Assembly: GCF_035917275.1 (NCBI RefSeq)
Contig: NZ_CP108508.1
Span: 1,054,001-1,118,000 of the forward strand
Direction: 5' to 3'
Source: Streptomyces sp. NBC_01237
GTDB taxonomy: Bacteria > Actinomycetota > Actinomycetes > Streptomycetales > Streptomycetaceae
DNA: 64,000 nucleotides
In this document: positions 1 to 8,420 of the stretch, piece after piece
Numbering within the stretch: position 1 is the first letter of the stretch
Layout: each line of letters starts with the position of its first letter
The notes under the pieces: model-generated
Told to the model about the DNA's origin: nothing
Seen by the model: only the letters and a program-made list of their open reading frames with translations
The model's database searches: none
Translations under genes and position numbers: made by a program

Positions 1-2
1 TC

Positions 3-2006
3 ATGCCGATCCATCAACCGCAGCAGCGGACCGACCCCACGAGCGAACGCCCCGGCGTCCAGCAGGCCGAGGCCGCGCTCATGGAGCACTACCCGCATCT
101 CGTCCGGCTCGCCTATCTCGTGCTGCCGCCCTCGCTCGGCCGGCACCGCAGGGTCCTCGCCGCCCACGGGGCGGTGCAACGGTCCCTGCCCGCACGGCGG
201 AGTGCCGCACCCGGCCGGGTCCGGGTTCCGGCACAGACACGAGCCCCCGATTCCGGCGAGGGACCGGACGGGCCCCGGGGGGCCGCGTACACCTGGGTGC
301 GGCTACGGGTGCTCCGTGCCGCGCTGGCGTACGAGCGCCGGCCCCGCTGGTGGCCCGGACGCCTTCCCGCGCCGGCCGCCCTGCGCCCCACCGTGCCGTC
401 GGTCCGGGGGCTGCGGCTCTTTCCACGGGCGGGCGGTGTCGACGAACTCGCGCTGGACCGGGCCCTGTCCACGGTGTCGGGAGGGGTACGGGCCGCCTTC
501 GCCCTCCAGTTGCTGGAGGGATTGCCGGAGCCCGAGGTCCGCGCGGTGCTCATCGAGGCCGGGTGGAGCCATGCCGCCGACGCGGTGCGGGCTGCCGGGC
601 GGCTGGGCCGGCCCGACCGCTCGGCGGCCGAGGCGCTGTTGCGATCCGGTGAGTTCGATCCGTGCACGGTGCAGACCCGGCCCAGCGATCTGCTGCGGCG
701 CAGGCACCGGACGCGCGCCGCGGCGGCGCTCGCAGCCCTGTGCGTGGTGGCGGGCACACTCGCCGTGGTGGCCGGGGAGAGTTCCGGCGGCGTGACGGAC
801 GGGGCCCTCCAGCGGGCGTCGCCCGTCGCCGCGCTCGATCCCGCGGGGCTGCTGCGCGCGCCGGACGAGGAGTGGGCGGACACCTCGCGGGTGGACTTCA
901 CCGCCTGGCCCGCCCGCGGCGACCGGCGCGGCGACCGGGCCCTGCTCGGCCGGGCCCTGCGGGCCTGGGGGCAGCCCCCGCGTGCCCTGCGGGTCTCCAC
1001 CGCCCCGGGCGCGTCCGACGCGCCCCCCGCCCAGCCACCCCGACTGCTGTACGCGGGCGAGGTGGACGGGGCGGCCGTGGTGCTGCTCCACGACGGCGGC
1101 GTACGGGTGATGCGCTATGCCGAACCGCTGTCCGGATCCGGCGCCCCGGCGCTGGACTTCGCACGGGCCGACGACGCCGATGTGACGACGGGGGCGGCCG
1201 TGGTCGTCAGCCGGACGGGAGACCGGGCGAGGTTCCTGCTGGCCCCGTGGGTCTCGGAGACCACGACCCGGGACCTGCTCACTCCGGACACCCCGGCCCG
1301 CCCCCTGGACGTGGGCGCGGACGGTGTCACCGCTCCGGTGCCCCGTCCCGCGCCCGGCGGCGACTGCGGCTCCTGGCCGGTCATGCAACTGCGGTCCTCG
1401 GAAAGCATCGTGGAGAACCACGCCTTCCTCCTGACCGACCTGGGTGATCTCACCCCGGTCCATCTCACGTACACGCCGAAGCCCGGCCGGGGTGCGCCGT
1501 CGCGTCAGCCGCGCGAGGCGACGGGCACCGAGGCGTTGCTCGGCTGGGCACGCACCGCGTGTTCGCTGCGCACGTTGCGGGGCACCGGTGTACGCGCCGT
1601 GAACAACTGGGAGTTCGCCGAGCAGAAGCTTCCCGAGGGCGGCGCCCGGATGGACTGGGTGTGCACACGGGCCGACACCTGGCAGGGGCCGGGCCGGATC
1701 CTGGTCCAGCTGCTCCAGCCGTCCGCCTCCCCCACCGCCCCGGCCGCGGTGGTGGCCGACCGGAGCGACACGGCGCTGTGCAGCCGGTTCGGGCAGCACA
1801 TTCTGGCGAGCGCCCGCTGGAAGGCACCGTCCGGCCGGTGGTACGTGCTGGCCGCGGGCAGCCGGGCGGTGAACCGCATCGAGGCCGCGGGAGCCGTGCG
1901 CGGCAGCGTGCCCGGCACGACGCTCGCGCTGCGGGCGCCGCAGGACGCCGCGGTCGATCTGACGGCCCGGCTGCGGGAGGGCGGGACGATGTCGGCGGTG
2001 CGCTGA
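3..2006 (+). CDS. Sigma-factor-like single-pass membrane protein, hypothetical
   Basis: 667 residues from an ATG two bases inside the window, so an upstream start cannot be excluded. Residues about 29-65 (HYPHLVRLAYLVLPPSLGRH) resemble a degenerate sigma-70 region 2. Residues about 145-205 resemble a sigma region 4 helix-turn-helix with poorly kept DNA-contact residues. A basic stretch then leads into one membrane segment (about 237-257), followed by a roughly 400-residue C-terminal part that should lie outside the cell. The layout is a cytoplasmic sigma-like head, one membrane helix and an extracytoplasmic domain. Similar proteins occur in Streptomyces, but I know of no assigned function. 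A transmembrane signalling or anti-sigma role is inference only. Confidence 0.7.
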   Translation: MPIHQPQQRTDPTSERPGVQQAEAALMEHYPHLVRLAYLVLPPSLGRHRRVLAAHGAVQRSLPARRSAAPGRVRVPAQTRAPDSGEGPDGPRGAAYTWVRLRVLRAALAYERRPRWWPGRLPAPAALRPTVPSVRGLRLFPRAGGVDELALDRALSTVSGGVRAAFALQLLEGLPEPEVRAVLIEAGWSHAADAVRAAGRLGRPDRSAAEALLRSGEFDPCTVQTRPSDLLRRRHRTRAAAALAALCVVAGTLAVVAGESSGGVTDGALQRASPVAALDPAGLLRAPDEEWADTSRVDFTAWPARGDRRGDRALLGRALRAWGQPPRALRVSTAPGASDAPPAQPPRLLYAGEVDGAAVVLLHDGGVRVMRYAEPLSGSGAPALDFARADDADVTTGAAVVVSRTGDRARFLLAPWVSETTTRDLLTPDTPARPLDVGADGVTAPVPRPAPGGDCGSWPVMQLRSSESIVENHAFLLTDLGDLTPVHLTYTPKPGRGAPSRQPREATGTEALLGWARTACSLRTLRGTGVRAVNNWEFAEQKLPEGGARMDWVCTRADTWQGPGRILVQLLQPSASPTAPAAVVADRSDTALCSRFGQHILASARWKAPSGRWYVLAAGSRAVNRIEAAGAVRGSVPGTTLALRAPQDAAVDLTARLREGGTMSAVR

Positions 2007-2014
2007 GGCGGGGC

Positions 2015-2094
2015 GCGGGTGCGCTTTCACGACAAGGGTCGGCACGGGCAGGGAGCGGGTGCGCGTTCGCGACAAGGGTCGCCACCGGCGAGGA
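2015..2094. repeat. Tandem 40-bp direct repeat, two units
   Basis: Two adjacent 40-bp units (2015-2054 and 2055-2094) match at 34 of 40 positions, both opening GCGGGTGCGC and sharing the core GACAAGGGTCG. Part of the unit recurs around 2104-2121. The array starts just past the stop of the upstream membrane-protein gene and ends before the SRPBCC gene promoter region. I see no open frame or hairpin in it. Confidence 0.75.
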
Positions 2095-2209
2095 ACAGCC
2101 CGGCGCGGGCAGGGAGCGGGCTGATCAGCGTATTGGTACAGACATCTGACGTCGTGACCGCTATCGTGTGCGCGGCTCTCCGTCGCCGATCGCCCGGGAG
2201 GTGCGTTCC

Positions 2210-2689
2210 ATGGCACGCCGACTCCGTCCCGTGGGCCTGGACTTCACCGAGTCCGCGCCACTGCGCCTGGTCTTCGCCGCCGAGGTGGCCGCGCCTCCCG
2301 ACGCCGTGTACCGGGCGCTCGCCGAGGATGTCGCGTCCTGGCCGTACTGGTTCACCGCGGTGACCAGGGCCACTCCCACCGGTGCGGGGGCGGGCCGGGA
2401 GGTACGGCTCAGGGGCGGCACGGTGTTCCGCGAGACGATCGTCGCGGCGGAACCGGACGTGCGGTACGCCTATCGGGTCGATGAGTCCAACGCCCCCGGA
2501 CTGCGGGCGCTGTTGGAGGAGTGGCGGCTCACCCCGTCCGCGACCGGGACGCATGTGCAGTGGACGTTCGCCGCTGACGGGACCGCCCCGTTCCGGTTCA
2601 TCCTGGGGCTGGCGCGGGCGGGGGTGGGGCGCTCGTTCCGCGACGCCGTGCGGCGGCTCGGCGACCGGCTTGCGGGGGCAGCCGCCTGA
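2210..2689 (+). CDS. SRPBCC (START-like) family protein
   Basis: 159 residues. The ATG at 2210 is preceded by GGGAGG about 8 nt upstream, which favours it over an in-frame GTG at 2168. The sequence begins MARRLRPVGLDFTESAPLRL and follows the pattern of polyketide-cyclase/dehydrase-like SRPBCC proteins: an N-terminal strand, the PPDAVYRALAEDVASWPYWF-type helix, successive beta strands and a long C-terminal helix (SFRDAVRRLGDRL). These proteins form a hydrophobic pocket for lipids, polyketides or other small ligands. The ligand is not predictable here. It stands alone, convergent with the desulfhydrase-like gene downstream. Confidence 0.8.
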   Translation: MARRLRPVGLDFTESAPLRLVFAAEVAAPPDAVYRALAEDVASWPYWFTAVTRATPTGAGAGREVRLRGGTVFRETIVAAEPDVRYAYRVDESNAPGLRALLEEWRLTPSATGTHVQWTFAADGTAPFRFILGLARAGVGRSFRDAVRRLGDRLAGAAA

Positions 2690-2699
2690 GCGACGCGCT

Positions 2700-2875
2700 T
2701 CCGTGCGCCGCGCGGCCGCCCGGCGCGCGGGTCCGGGGTCCGGTCAGCCGGGGTCCGTCACACGGGGTCGGCGCACGGGGGCCGGTCGGGCAGGCCGGCC
2801 GCACGGGTCCGGTCGGCCGGGTCCGGCGCACGGGGGCAGGTCGGGCAGGTCGGGCAGGTCGGGCGCACGGGGGCC
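2700..2875. repeat. GC-rich minisatellite between convergent genes
   Basis: A short motif of the form GCGCACGGGGGCCGGTCGGG recurs with variation at about 2771, 2826 and 2863. Inside it the 9-bp unit CAGGTCGGG is repeated exactly three times (2837-2845, 2846-2854, 2855-2863). The array fills the space between the ends of the SRPBCC gene and the convergent cysteine synthase-like gene. It may contribute to termination, but no simple hairpin stands out. Confidence 0.6.
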
Positions 2876-2877
2876 GG

Positions 2878-4011
2878 TCAGTCGGGCCACTTGCCCGTGC
2901 TGAGGAAGCGGTCGACGGTCTCGGTGTACGGGGCGATGTCGAGGCCCTGCTCGCGCAGCCAGCTGTCGGAGTAGTACTTGTCGAGGTAACGGTCCCCCGG
3001 GTCGCAGATCAGGGTGACGATACTGCCGGTCCGGCCCTGTTCCACCATCTCGGCGACCAGTTTGAACGCGCTCCACAGACCGGTGCCGGTCGAGCCGCCC
3101 GCCTTCCTGCCGATGGCACGTTCCAGGGCGCGCACCGCGGCGACGCTGGCCGCGTCGGGCACCTTCATCATCCGGTCGATGGCGCCCGGCACGAAACTCG
3201 GCTCCATCCGGGGCCTGCCGATGCCCTCGATGCGGGAACCGCAGTCGCTGGTGGCCAGCGGATTGTGGTGGGTCCAGCCGTCGAAGAAACAGGAGTTCTC
3301 CGGGTCGGGCACGCAGATCCGGGTGTCGTGCTGCATGTAGTGGACGTACCGGGCGATGGTCGCCGAGGTGCCGCCGGTCCCGGCGGTGGCGACGATCCAG
3401 GCGGGTTCCGGGTACCGCTCCAGTCGCAGCTGCTGGTAGATCGACTCCGCGATGTTGTTGTTGCCGCGCCAGTCGGTCGCCCGCTCCGCGTAGGTGAACT
3501 GGTCCATGTAGTGGCCGCCGGTCTCCGCGGCCAGGGCCGCGGACTCCTCGTACATCTTCCGGGAGTCGTCGACGAAGTGGCACTGCCCGCCGTGGAATTC
3601 GATCAGCCGGCACTTCTCCGGACTGGTGGTGCGCGGCATCACCGCGATGAACGGCACACCGATCAGCTTCGCGAAGTAGGCCTCCGAGACGGCCGTCGAG
3701 CCGCTGGACGCCTCGATGACCGGCTTGCCCCGGCGGATCCAGCCGTTGCAGAGCCCGTAGAGGAACAGTGACCGGGCCAGCCGGTGCTTGAGGCTGCCGG
3801 TGGGGTGCGTCGACTCGTCCTTGAGGTAGAGGTCGATGCCCCACTGCTCGGGCAGGGGGAAGCGCAGCAGATGGGTGTCGGCCGAGCGGTTGGCGTCGGC
3901 CTGCACCTTGCGTACGGCTTCCTTGAGCCAGGCCCGGTACTCCGGGTCGCTGCGGTCGATGTCCACGGTCGCCCTGGCCCCACTGTCACGTCCGTGCCCA
4001 CTGGTGTCCAT
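2878..4011 (-). CDS. PLP-dependent cysteine synthase / L-cysteine desulfhydrase (Cds1-like)
   Basis: 377 residues. The ATG at 4011 follows AGGAGG at good spacing; in-frame upstream codons lack this. It is a fold-type II PLP enzyme. The PLP lysine is in [18 protein letters not shown], the substrate loop is [12 protein letters not shown] and the phosphate-binding glycine loop is [11 protein letters not shown]. The sequence around [13 protein letters not shown] and the lysine motif closely matches the mycobacterial Cds1-type L-cysteine desulfhydrase, which converts cysteine to sulfide, pyruvate and ammonia. Databases usually call homologues cysteine synthase family. Which direction it favours here cannot be told from sequence. 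It is monocistronic and convergent with the gene to its left. Confidence 0.82.
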   Translation of the reverse strand: MDTSGHGRDSGARATVDIDRSDPEYRAWLKEAVRKVQADANRSADTHLLRFPLPEQWGIDLYLKDESTHPTGSLKHRLARSLFLYGLCNGWIRRGKPVIEASSGSTAVSEAYFAKLIGVPFIAVMPRTTSPEKCRLIEFHGGQCHFVDDSRKMYEESAALAAETGGHYMDQFTYAERATDWRGNNNIAESIYQQLRLERYPEPAWIVATAGTGGTSATIARYVHYMQHDTRICVPDPENSCFFDGWTHHNPLATSDCGSRIEGIGRPRMEPSFVPGAIDRMMKVPDAASVAAVRALERAIGRKAGGSTGTGLWSAFKLVAEMVEQGRTGSIVTLICDPGDRYLDKYYSDSWLREQGLDIAPYTETVDRFLSTGKWPD

Positions 4012-4313
4012 CAGCGCGTTCCTCCTCGTGTCACCGATACTCCCGTCCACCCACGATATTCCCCCCACCTGCGCAAACATTGACTTTGATGTTCCATAGC
4101 ACTGCCTTGGTGCGGATCTGCGGCGCTGCTCCGGCGCGAACCCGCGCACCCGCCCGGTGTGAGCTCGCGCCCCTGCCGGACGTGGACGCGTGTGACGGCT
4201 GTGACGTGCGGCGCCGGGGGGCGCACATCCCGTCCGGATGACACCTGGTGAACTCGGCCCGACCAGGGCAGACTGCCCAAGCAGGAGTCGGTACGAAGGG
4301 GGGCGAAGCCGCG

Positions 4314-4631
4314 ATGACGGACGCCGAGTTCAGTGCGACAGGGGTCAGGATCGAGCGATGGGCCAGGTCGCTGACCAATGCGGGGCAGGTGGTCGTCAAG
4401 GACGGCCGGGTTGCCCTCCTGACGAGTTACGGGCGGGAGATCGACAGCGCCCCGGTGGGGGCGGTGAGCGCGGGCAAACCCTGGTTCGCGACCGCCGATT
4501 CGGCGACCGCGCGGGTGAACGGCGTGCGGTACCGGCTGACGATGGGGCAGCGCAGCCACAGACGGGACGGTGCGGCTCCGGTCCACCGTTTCCTGGAGGT
4601 GCTGCGCAACGCGGGCGGCCGGCGGGGCTGA
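4314..4631 (+). CDS. Conserved hypothetical protein, about 105 aa
   Basis: The ATG at 4314 has a strong AAGGGGGG box 9 nt upstream, so the longer in-frame start at 4248 is not preferred. The protein is soluble, with no signal or membrane segment. It contains two beta-rich blocks ([18 protein letters not shown] and [15 protein letters not shown]) suggesting a small barrel or sandwich. I do not recognise a named family. A clear terminator hairpin follows 40 nt after the stop, so it is transcribed alone. Confidence 0.7.
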   Translation: MTDAEFSATGVRIERWARSLTNAGQVVVKDGRVALLTSYGREIDSAPVGAVSAGKPWFATADSATARVNGVRYRLTMGQRSHRRDGAAPVHRFLEVLRNAGGRRG

Positions 4632-4670
4632 CGGCCGGACAGAGCGGACGGCCCGCGGGAGGCTGCGGCG

Positions 4671-4695
4671 CGGACGGCCCCGCGAGGGCCGTCCG
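4671..4695. terminator. Intrinsic terminator-type hairpin
   Basis: CGGACGGCCC and GGGCCGTCCG form a perfect 10-bp stem with a 5-nt loop (CGCGA), 40 nt past the stop of the 105-residue hypothetical gene. There is no U tract, as is usual in streptomycetes. Confidence 0.7.
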
Positions 4696-4924
4696 GCGGC
4701 CGGGCGGAGTGGCCGGGCGGGCACCGCGAGTTGCGGAGCCGTAACCACTGGTCCACGCTGGACATACGTCACTGATGGTGCACCGGCGGTAACACTGCGA
4801 TCCAGTCCGCCGGGCACCAGCAATCAGGACGGACCGAGCAACAAGCAGACCAGAAACAGCAGCCAGCCATCTGCTGGATCCGTTCCTTCGTCTTCTTCCG
4901 GACCTATTTCGGGGAGTCGCAGCC

Positions 4925-5443
4925 GTGATCAGCGAGCCAAGCAGGCACTGCACGGTGGAGCTCCAGGCCCTGCCGTCGCGGATCGGTCAGGTCCGCAGAA
5001 TCATCTCGGCGCAACTGCGCTACTGGCATCTCGATCCTCTGATCGATCCGGCAGCACTGGGCGTCACCGAACTGCTGACCAATGTCCACCGGCATGCCCA
5101 GCCGGACAAGTCATGCACCGTCGAGATCGAGCTGCTGCTCGACCGGCTGACGGTCTCCGTCCACGACCACGACCCACGGCTGCCGACCGTGAACGAGGCG
5201 GATTCCTTCGCCACCTCGGGCCGGGGCCTCGCACTGATCGCCGCGGTCAGCGAGAGCTGGGGCGTGCGCCCGAGCGGCGTGTCCGGCAAGGCGGTCTGGT
5301 TCACCCTTCCGGCGCCCTGCGACACCACCACCCTGCCACCGCTCCCGGTGTACGGGTCGATGACCGACGGGCCGTTCGGTGCCGTGCGCACCGACCCCGT
5401 GGAGTCGGTCGCGAGCCCCGCCCGGTCGGCCGTCGTCGGCTGA
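4925..5443 (+). CDS. ATP-binding regulatory protein (SpoIIAB/RsbW-like HATPase)
   Basis: 172 residues from a GTG with GGGGAG upstream. The GHKL ATPase features are an N box (ELLTNVHRHAQ, about residues 48-58), a D-containing G1 region (VHDHDPRLP) and a G2 glycine motif (SGRGLALIAAV). There is no histidine phosphotransfer domain, so this is the stand-alone type. Streptomycetes carry many such proteins acting as anti-sigma factors or serine kinases that partner anti-sigma antagonists. No sigma factor or antagonist lies adjacent, so the partner is unknown. The roughly 290-nt leader before it holds a terminator at its start and otherwise nothing clear. Confidence 0.85.
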   Translation: MISEPSRHCTVELQALPSRIGQVRRIISAQLRYWHLDPLIDPAALGVTELLTNVHRHAQPDKSCTVEIELLLDRLTVSVHDHDPRLPTVNEADSFATSGRGLALIAAVSESWGVRPSGVSGKAVWFTLPAPCDTTTLPPLPVYGSMTDGPFGAVRTDPVESVASPARSAVVG

Positions 5444-5511
5444 CCGGGCAGGGCGGGCTCACGTCCCGGAGGTGGTGAGCACCGCCGGATGGCTCACGCG
5501 CCCGCGCGGGG

Positions 5512-5811
5512 TCATGCCGCACGGCCGTGGGCACCGGGACCGAACTGCTCGTCCAGGACGGAGAGCCGGCGCCAGTACTCGTCCTCGTCGATCTCTCCGG
5601 CGGCGAACCGGCGGCCGAGCAGAGCGATCGGCGAGGGCTCGCCCGGAGCGCCGAGCGGGGTCCGGGCTACGGCGCCCTGCCAGGGTCCGCGCCGGGAGCG
5701 CCACACAGTGCGTCGCAGCAGGGTGACGACGCCGACGACGACGGCCGCCCAGAGGATCGGGAAGAGGAGGATCCAGGGCCCGGGTCCGCCGTCGTACGCC
5801 AAGGTGTTCAT
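5512..5811 (-). CDS. SHOCT-domain membrane protein
   Basis: 99 residues; ATG with GGGAGC 9 nt upstream. A single membrane helix (about residues 13-31, WILLFPILWAAVVVGVVTLL) is followed by a basic linker and a C-terminal SHOCT domain (ALLGRRFAAGEIDEDEYWRR). SHOCT domains are short helical modules thought to mediate oligomerisation. The N-terminus is probably outside and the SHOCT part cytoplasmic. The function is otherwise unknown. Convergent with the ATPase gene and about 210 nt from the divergent TetR gene. Confidence 0.85.
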   Translation of the reverse strand: MNTLAYDGGPGPWILLFPILWAAVVVGVVTLLRRTVWRSRRGPWQGAVARTPLGAPGEPSPIALLGRRFAAGEIDEDEYWRRLSVLDEQFGPGAHGRAA

Positions 5812-5994
5812 CTCGGTCAGCTCCCTCGGTTCACGGGTGGAGTCACGTTCTTCTGTCGCTTACGAGCCTCTCCCCGGCAGGGGGTCCGGCGCGTCGTGCG
5901 ACCGGCGGCAGTGTGCGTACCCCCGTGGGAGTAGTCGGCGGTATCCCTGCCGCTCCCGGCCCGTGGCCGCCCGCCCGCCTACCCATCCCGCAAT

Positions 5995-6019
5995 CTGTAC
6001 CTACTGGTATGTACAGTAG
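5995..6019. promoter_or_regulatory. Probable TetR operator overlapping the regulator's promoter
   Basis: Two nested inverted repeats: CTGTAC (5995-6000) with GTACAG (6011-6016), and CTACTG (6001-6006) with CAGTAG (6014-6019). A -10-like TACAGT (6012-6017) lies inside and ends 6 nt before the TetR ATG, compatible with a leaderless, self-repressed transcript. Confidence 0.6.
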
Positions 6020-6023
6020 GCTC

Positions 6024-6602
6024 ATGAGCACTCCGGAACGTCTGATCGAAGCAACCCGGGAACTGCTGTGGGAGCGCGGCTATGTGGGCACCAGCCCGAA
6101 GGCCATCCAGCAGCAGGCCGGAGCGGGCCAGGGCAGCATGTACCACCACTTCACCGGCAAGCCCGACCTGGCACTCGCCGCCATCCTGCGTACGGCCGAG
6201 GAGATGCGCGGGACGGCGGGGCGGCTGCTGGACGGCCCCGGTTCCGCCCGGGAGCGGATCTCGGCCTATCTGCTGCGGGAGCGCGATGTGCTGCGCGGCT
6301 GCCCGGTGGGGCGTCTGACGATGGATCCGGAGGTCATCGCGAACGACGAGCTGCGCGCGCCGGTCGACGAGACCATCGGCTGGCTGCGCGGACGGCTCGC
6401 CGAGCTTGTCCAGGAGGGCCTGGACGAGGGCGAGTTCACTCCCGGGCTCGTTCCCGGACAGGTCGCGGCGACCATCGTCGCGACCGTACAGGGCGGCTAT
6501 GTGCTGGCCCGCGCCTCGGGCTCGACCGCCGCCTTCGACACGGCCGTCGAGGGCCTCCTCGCCCTGCTGACGGCCCCCGCACCGAGCCCCACGACCGGCT
6601 GA
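6024..6602 (+). CDS. TetR/AcrR family transcriptional regulator (LmrA/YxaF-like)
   Basis: 192 residues; the ATG at 6024 sits immediately after a palindromic operator, and earlier in-frame codons would place the operator inside the gene. The N-terminal HTH is clear (TSPKAIQQQAGAGQGSMYHH with the YHHF signature). The C-terminal part, with CPVGRLTMDPEVIANDELR, resembles the LmrA/YxaF group that usually governs small-molecule resistance or catabolism. It is the first gene of a TetR-DUF4865-hydrolase run on the same strand, so its likely targets are itself and the two genes behind it. The ligand is unknown. Confidence 0.88.
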   Translation: MSTPERLIEATRELLWERGYVGTSPKAIQQQAGAGQGSMYHHFTGKPDLALAAILRTAEEMRGTAGRLLDGPGSARERISAYLLRERDVLRGCPVGRLTMDPEVIANDELRAPVDETIGWLRGRLAELVQEGLDEGEFTPGLVPGQVAATIVATVQGGYVLARASGSTAAFDTAVEGLLALLTAPAPSPTTG

Positions 6603-6671
6603 TCCCCCGCCTCCATACCCGTCCGCCCGCTCACCCGCCCCCACCCGACGGCGGGGCCCGAGGAGTGCGCC

Positions 6672-7253
6672 ATGCACGTCATGCAGTACGAGATCACGCT
6701 GCCCGCCGACTACGACATGGAGATCATCCGTGAACGGGTCGCGACGAAGGGCCCTCTGCTGGACGCCTTTCCCGGCCTCGGCCTCAAGGCGTACCTGATC
6801 CGTGAACGCGGCAAGGGTTCGCCCGTGAACCAGTACGCCCCCTGCTATCTGTGGGCGGCCCCCGAAGGCATGAACTCCTTCCTCTGGGGGCCCGGATTCC
6901 AGGGCGTCGTCGATGACTTCGGGCGGCCGGAGGTGCAGCACTGGACGGGCCTGTCGTACGGGGAGGGTCCCTCGGCCGGCGCCCTCCCCCGTACCGCCGT
7001 CCGCCGCCGCGAGCGCATTCCCCCGGCGGTACGGCCCGCGGAGGCGGTCGAGGCCGCGCTGGAGGAGTCGGTGCGGCTGGCCGCCGCGCCGGGGGCCGTC
7101 GCCGCCGCGCTCGCGGTGGACCCGCGCCACTGGGAGCTGGTCTACTTCACGCTCTGGGAGCAGGCGAGCCCGGAAGCGGTCGGCGACCACTACGAGGTGC
7201 TGCATCTGTCGGCGCCGGAGCGCGAGCGGCTGGCCCGCGGGAGGCAGTGGTGA
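6672..7253 (+). CDS. DUF4865 family protein
   Basis: 193 residues. It opens MHVMQYEITLPADYDMEIIR and carries the family's AYLIRERG, NQYAPCYLW and GMNSFLWGPGFQGVVDDFGR blocks. DUF4865 proteins look like ferredoxin-fold monooxygenase relatives and are often beside TetR regulators. No catalytic role is established. Starts 69 nt after the TetR gene and overlaps the next gene by 7 nt, so the three are probably co-transcribed. Confidence 0.8.
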   Translation: MHVMQYEITLPADYDMEIIRERVATKGPLLDAFPGLGLKAYLIRERGKGSPVNQYAPCYLWAAPEGMNSFLWGPGFQGVVDDFGRPEVQHWTGLSYGEGPSAGALPRTAVRRRERIPPAVRPAEAVEAALEESVRLAAAPGAVAAALAVDPRHWELVYFTLWEQASPEAVGDHYEVLHLSAPERERLARGRQW

Positions 7254-8224
7254 CCGAGGCGGCGGAGACCGAGACCGAGGCGGCGGAGACCGTGGTGACG
7301 GAAGCAGTGGAGGCAGAGTCGGCGGTGGCGGTGGTCCGTACCGTCCTCGGTGATATTCCCGCCGGGGAGCTGGGGGTCTGCGACGCCCATGACCATCTCT
7401 TCCTGCGCAGCCCGCGCCTGGCGGGGCAGGAGCTGGACGACGTGGGCCGGGCGGGCGAGCGGCTGCGCGCGTTCCGCGGGCTCGGCGGGCGTTCGGTGGT
7501 GCAGTGGACGCCGTACGGGATGGGCAGACGGGCGGCGGATCTCGCGGCGCTGTCCCGTTCGACGGGCGCGCACGTGGTAGCGGCGACCGGGCTGCATCAA
7601 GCGGTGCACTACGACGAGGAGTTGCTCCGCCGCATCGGCCCCCGGCCCGCCGATCTCTTTGTCGCCGAGCTGACCGGGGGCATCGGCACGACCGGGGTGC
7701 GTGCCGGGCTGATCAAGGTGGCGGGGGCGTTCCACGGGGTCGACGCCCACGCGCGGCGCACGATGACCGCGGCGGCGGAGGCGCATCACCGGACCGGTGC
7801 GCCGATCGCCGTCCACCTGGAACTGGGCACCGGTGCGCTCGACGTGCTGGATCTGCTGTGCGGGGATTCGGGGGTCGATCCGCGTCGGGTGATCCTCGGC
7901 CACCTCGGCCGCTCCCCGGACGGAGTCGTGCAGCGCGAGGCCGCGGCGGCGGGGGCGTTCCTGGCGTTCGACGGTCCCTCGCGGGCGAACCATGCGACGG
8001 ACTGGAGGCTGCCGGAGCAGCTCGCGGCGCTCGCGGACGCGGGTTTCGGCGGGCAGTTGCTGCTCGGCGGCGACACGACGGTGCCCGAGACACCCGGCAT
8101 GCCCCATCTGCTGCGCAGGGTGCGGCCCCGGCTCGAACAGACCTTGGGCAAGGAGCTGTTGAACGCGGCGCTGATCGGCAACCCGGCGCGGGCCTTCTCC
8201 TTCACGCCGGTACGCGGTGGCTGA
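7247..8224 (+). CDS. Phosphotriesterase-family amidohydrolase
   Basis: 325 residues from GTG at 7247 (a second GTG follows directly). The first 30 residues are low-complexity Glu/Ala/Thr/Val repeats and may not all be translated. The metal site of the phosphotriesterase family is visible: HDH in DAHDHLFL, the carbamylated-lysine position in GLIKVAGAF, the VHLELG and ILGHLGRS strands that supply histidines, and the Asp in LLGGDTTV. Relatives include lactonases, phosphotriesterases and PHP enzymes of unknown substrate. Overlap with the DUF4865 gene implies translational coupling. A lactone or ester substrate is plausible but not shown. Confidence 0.82.
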   Translation: MVTEAAETETEAAETVVTEAVEAESAVAVVRTVLGDIPAGELGVCDAHDHLFLRSPRLAGQELDDVGRAGERLRAFRGLGGRSVVQWTPYGMGRRAADLAALSRSTGAHVVAATGLHQAVHYDEELLRRIGPRPADLFVAELTGGIGTTGVRAGLIKVAGAFHGVDAHARRTMTAAAEAHHRTGAPIAVHLELGTGALDVLDLLCGDSGVDPRRVILGHLGRSPDGVVQREAAAAGAFLAFDGPSRANHATDWRLPEQLAALADAGFGGQLLLGGDTTVPETPGMPHLLRRVRPRLEQTLGKELLNAALIGNPARAFSFTPVRGG

Positions 8225-8261
8225 GCGCGCGGCGAAGTCGATGCTGGGCGGCCGGGCGACG

Positions 8262-8277
8262 GCACACGCCGGTGTGC
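8262..8277. terminator. Small hairpin after the hydrolase gene
   Basis: GCACAC and GTGTGC pair around a GCCG loop, 37 nt past the stop, between convergent genes. A direct repeat CCGCCGGGCACC occurs at 8381 and 8406 in the same gap. The rest of this 196-nt gap shows nothing else. Confidence 0.4.
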
Positions 8278-8420
8278 GATCTCCGACCCCCCGCGCTCCG
8301 GCACGGGAACCGACCCTCGCGCTCCGGCTCAACAGCCGATGCGCCGCGCGCCGGAGCGTGCTGAGTCCCACGCCCTGAGCCGCCGGGCACCTCACGGGCC
8401 CGGACCGCCGGGCACCCTCT

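Noticed and set aside
113..2216. Long open frames antisense to the first gene and to many others
   Set aside because: High GC removes stop codons from shadow frames. These frames lack start signals, have Arg/Pro/Gly-rich composition and overlap genes with clear motifs.
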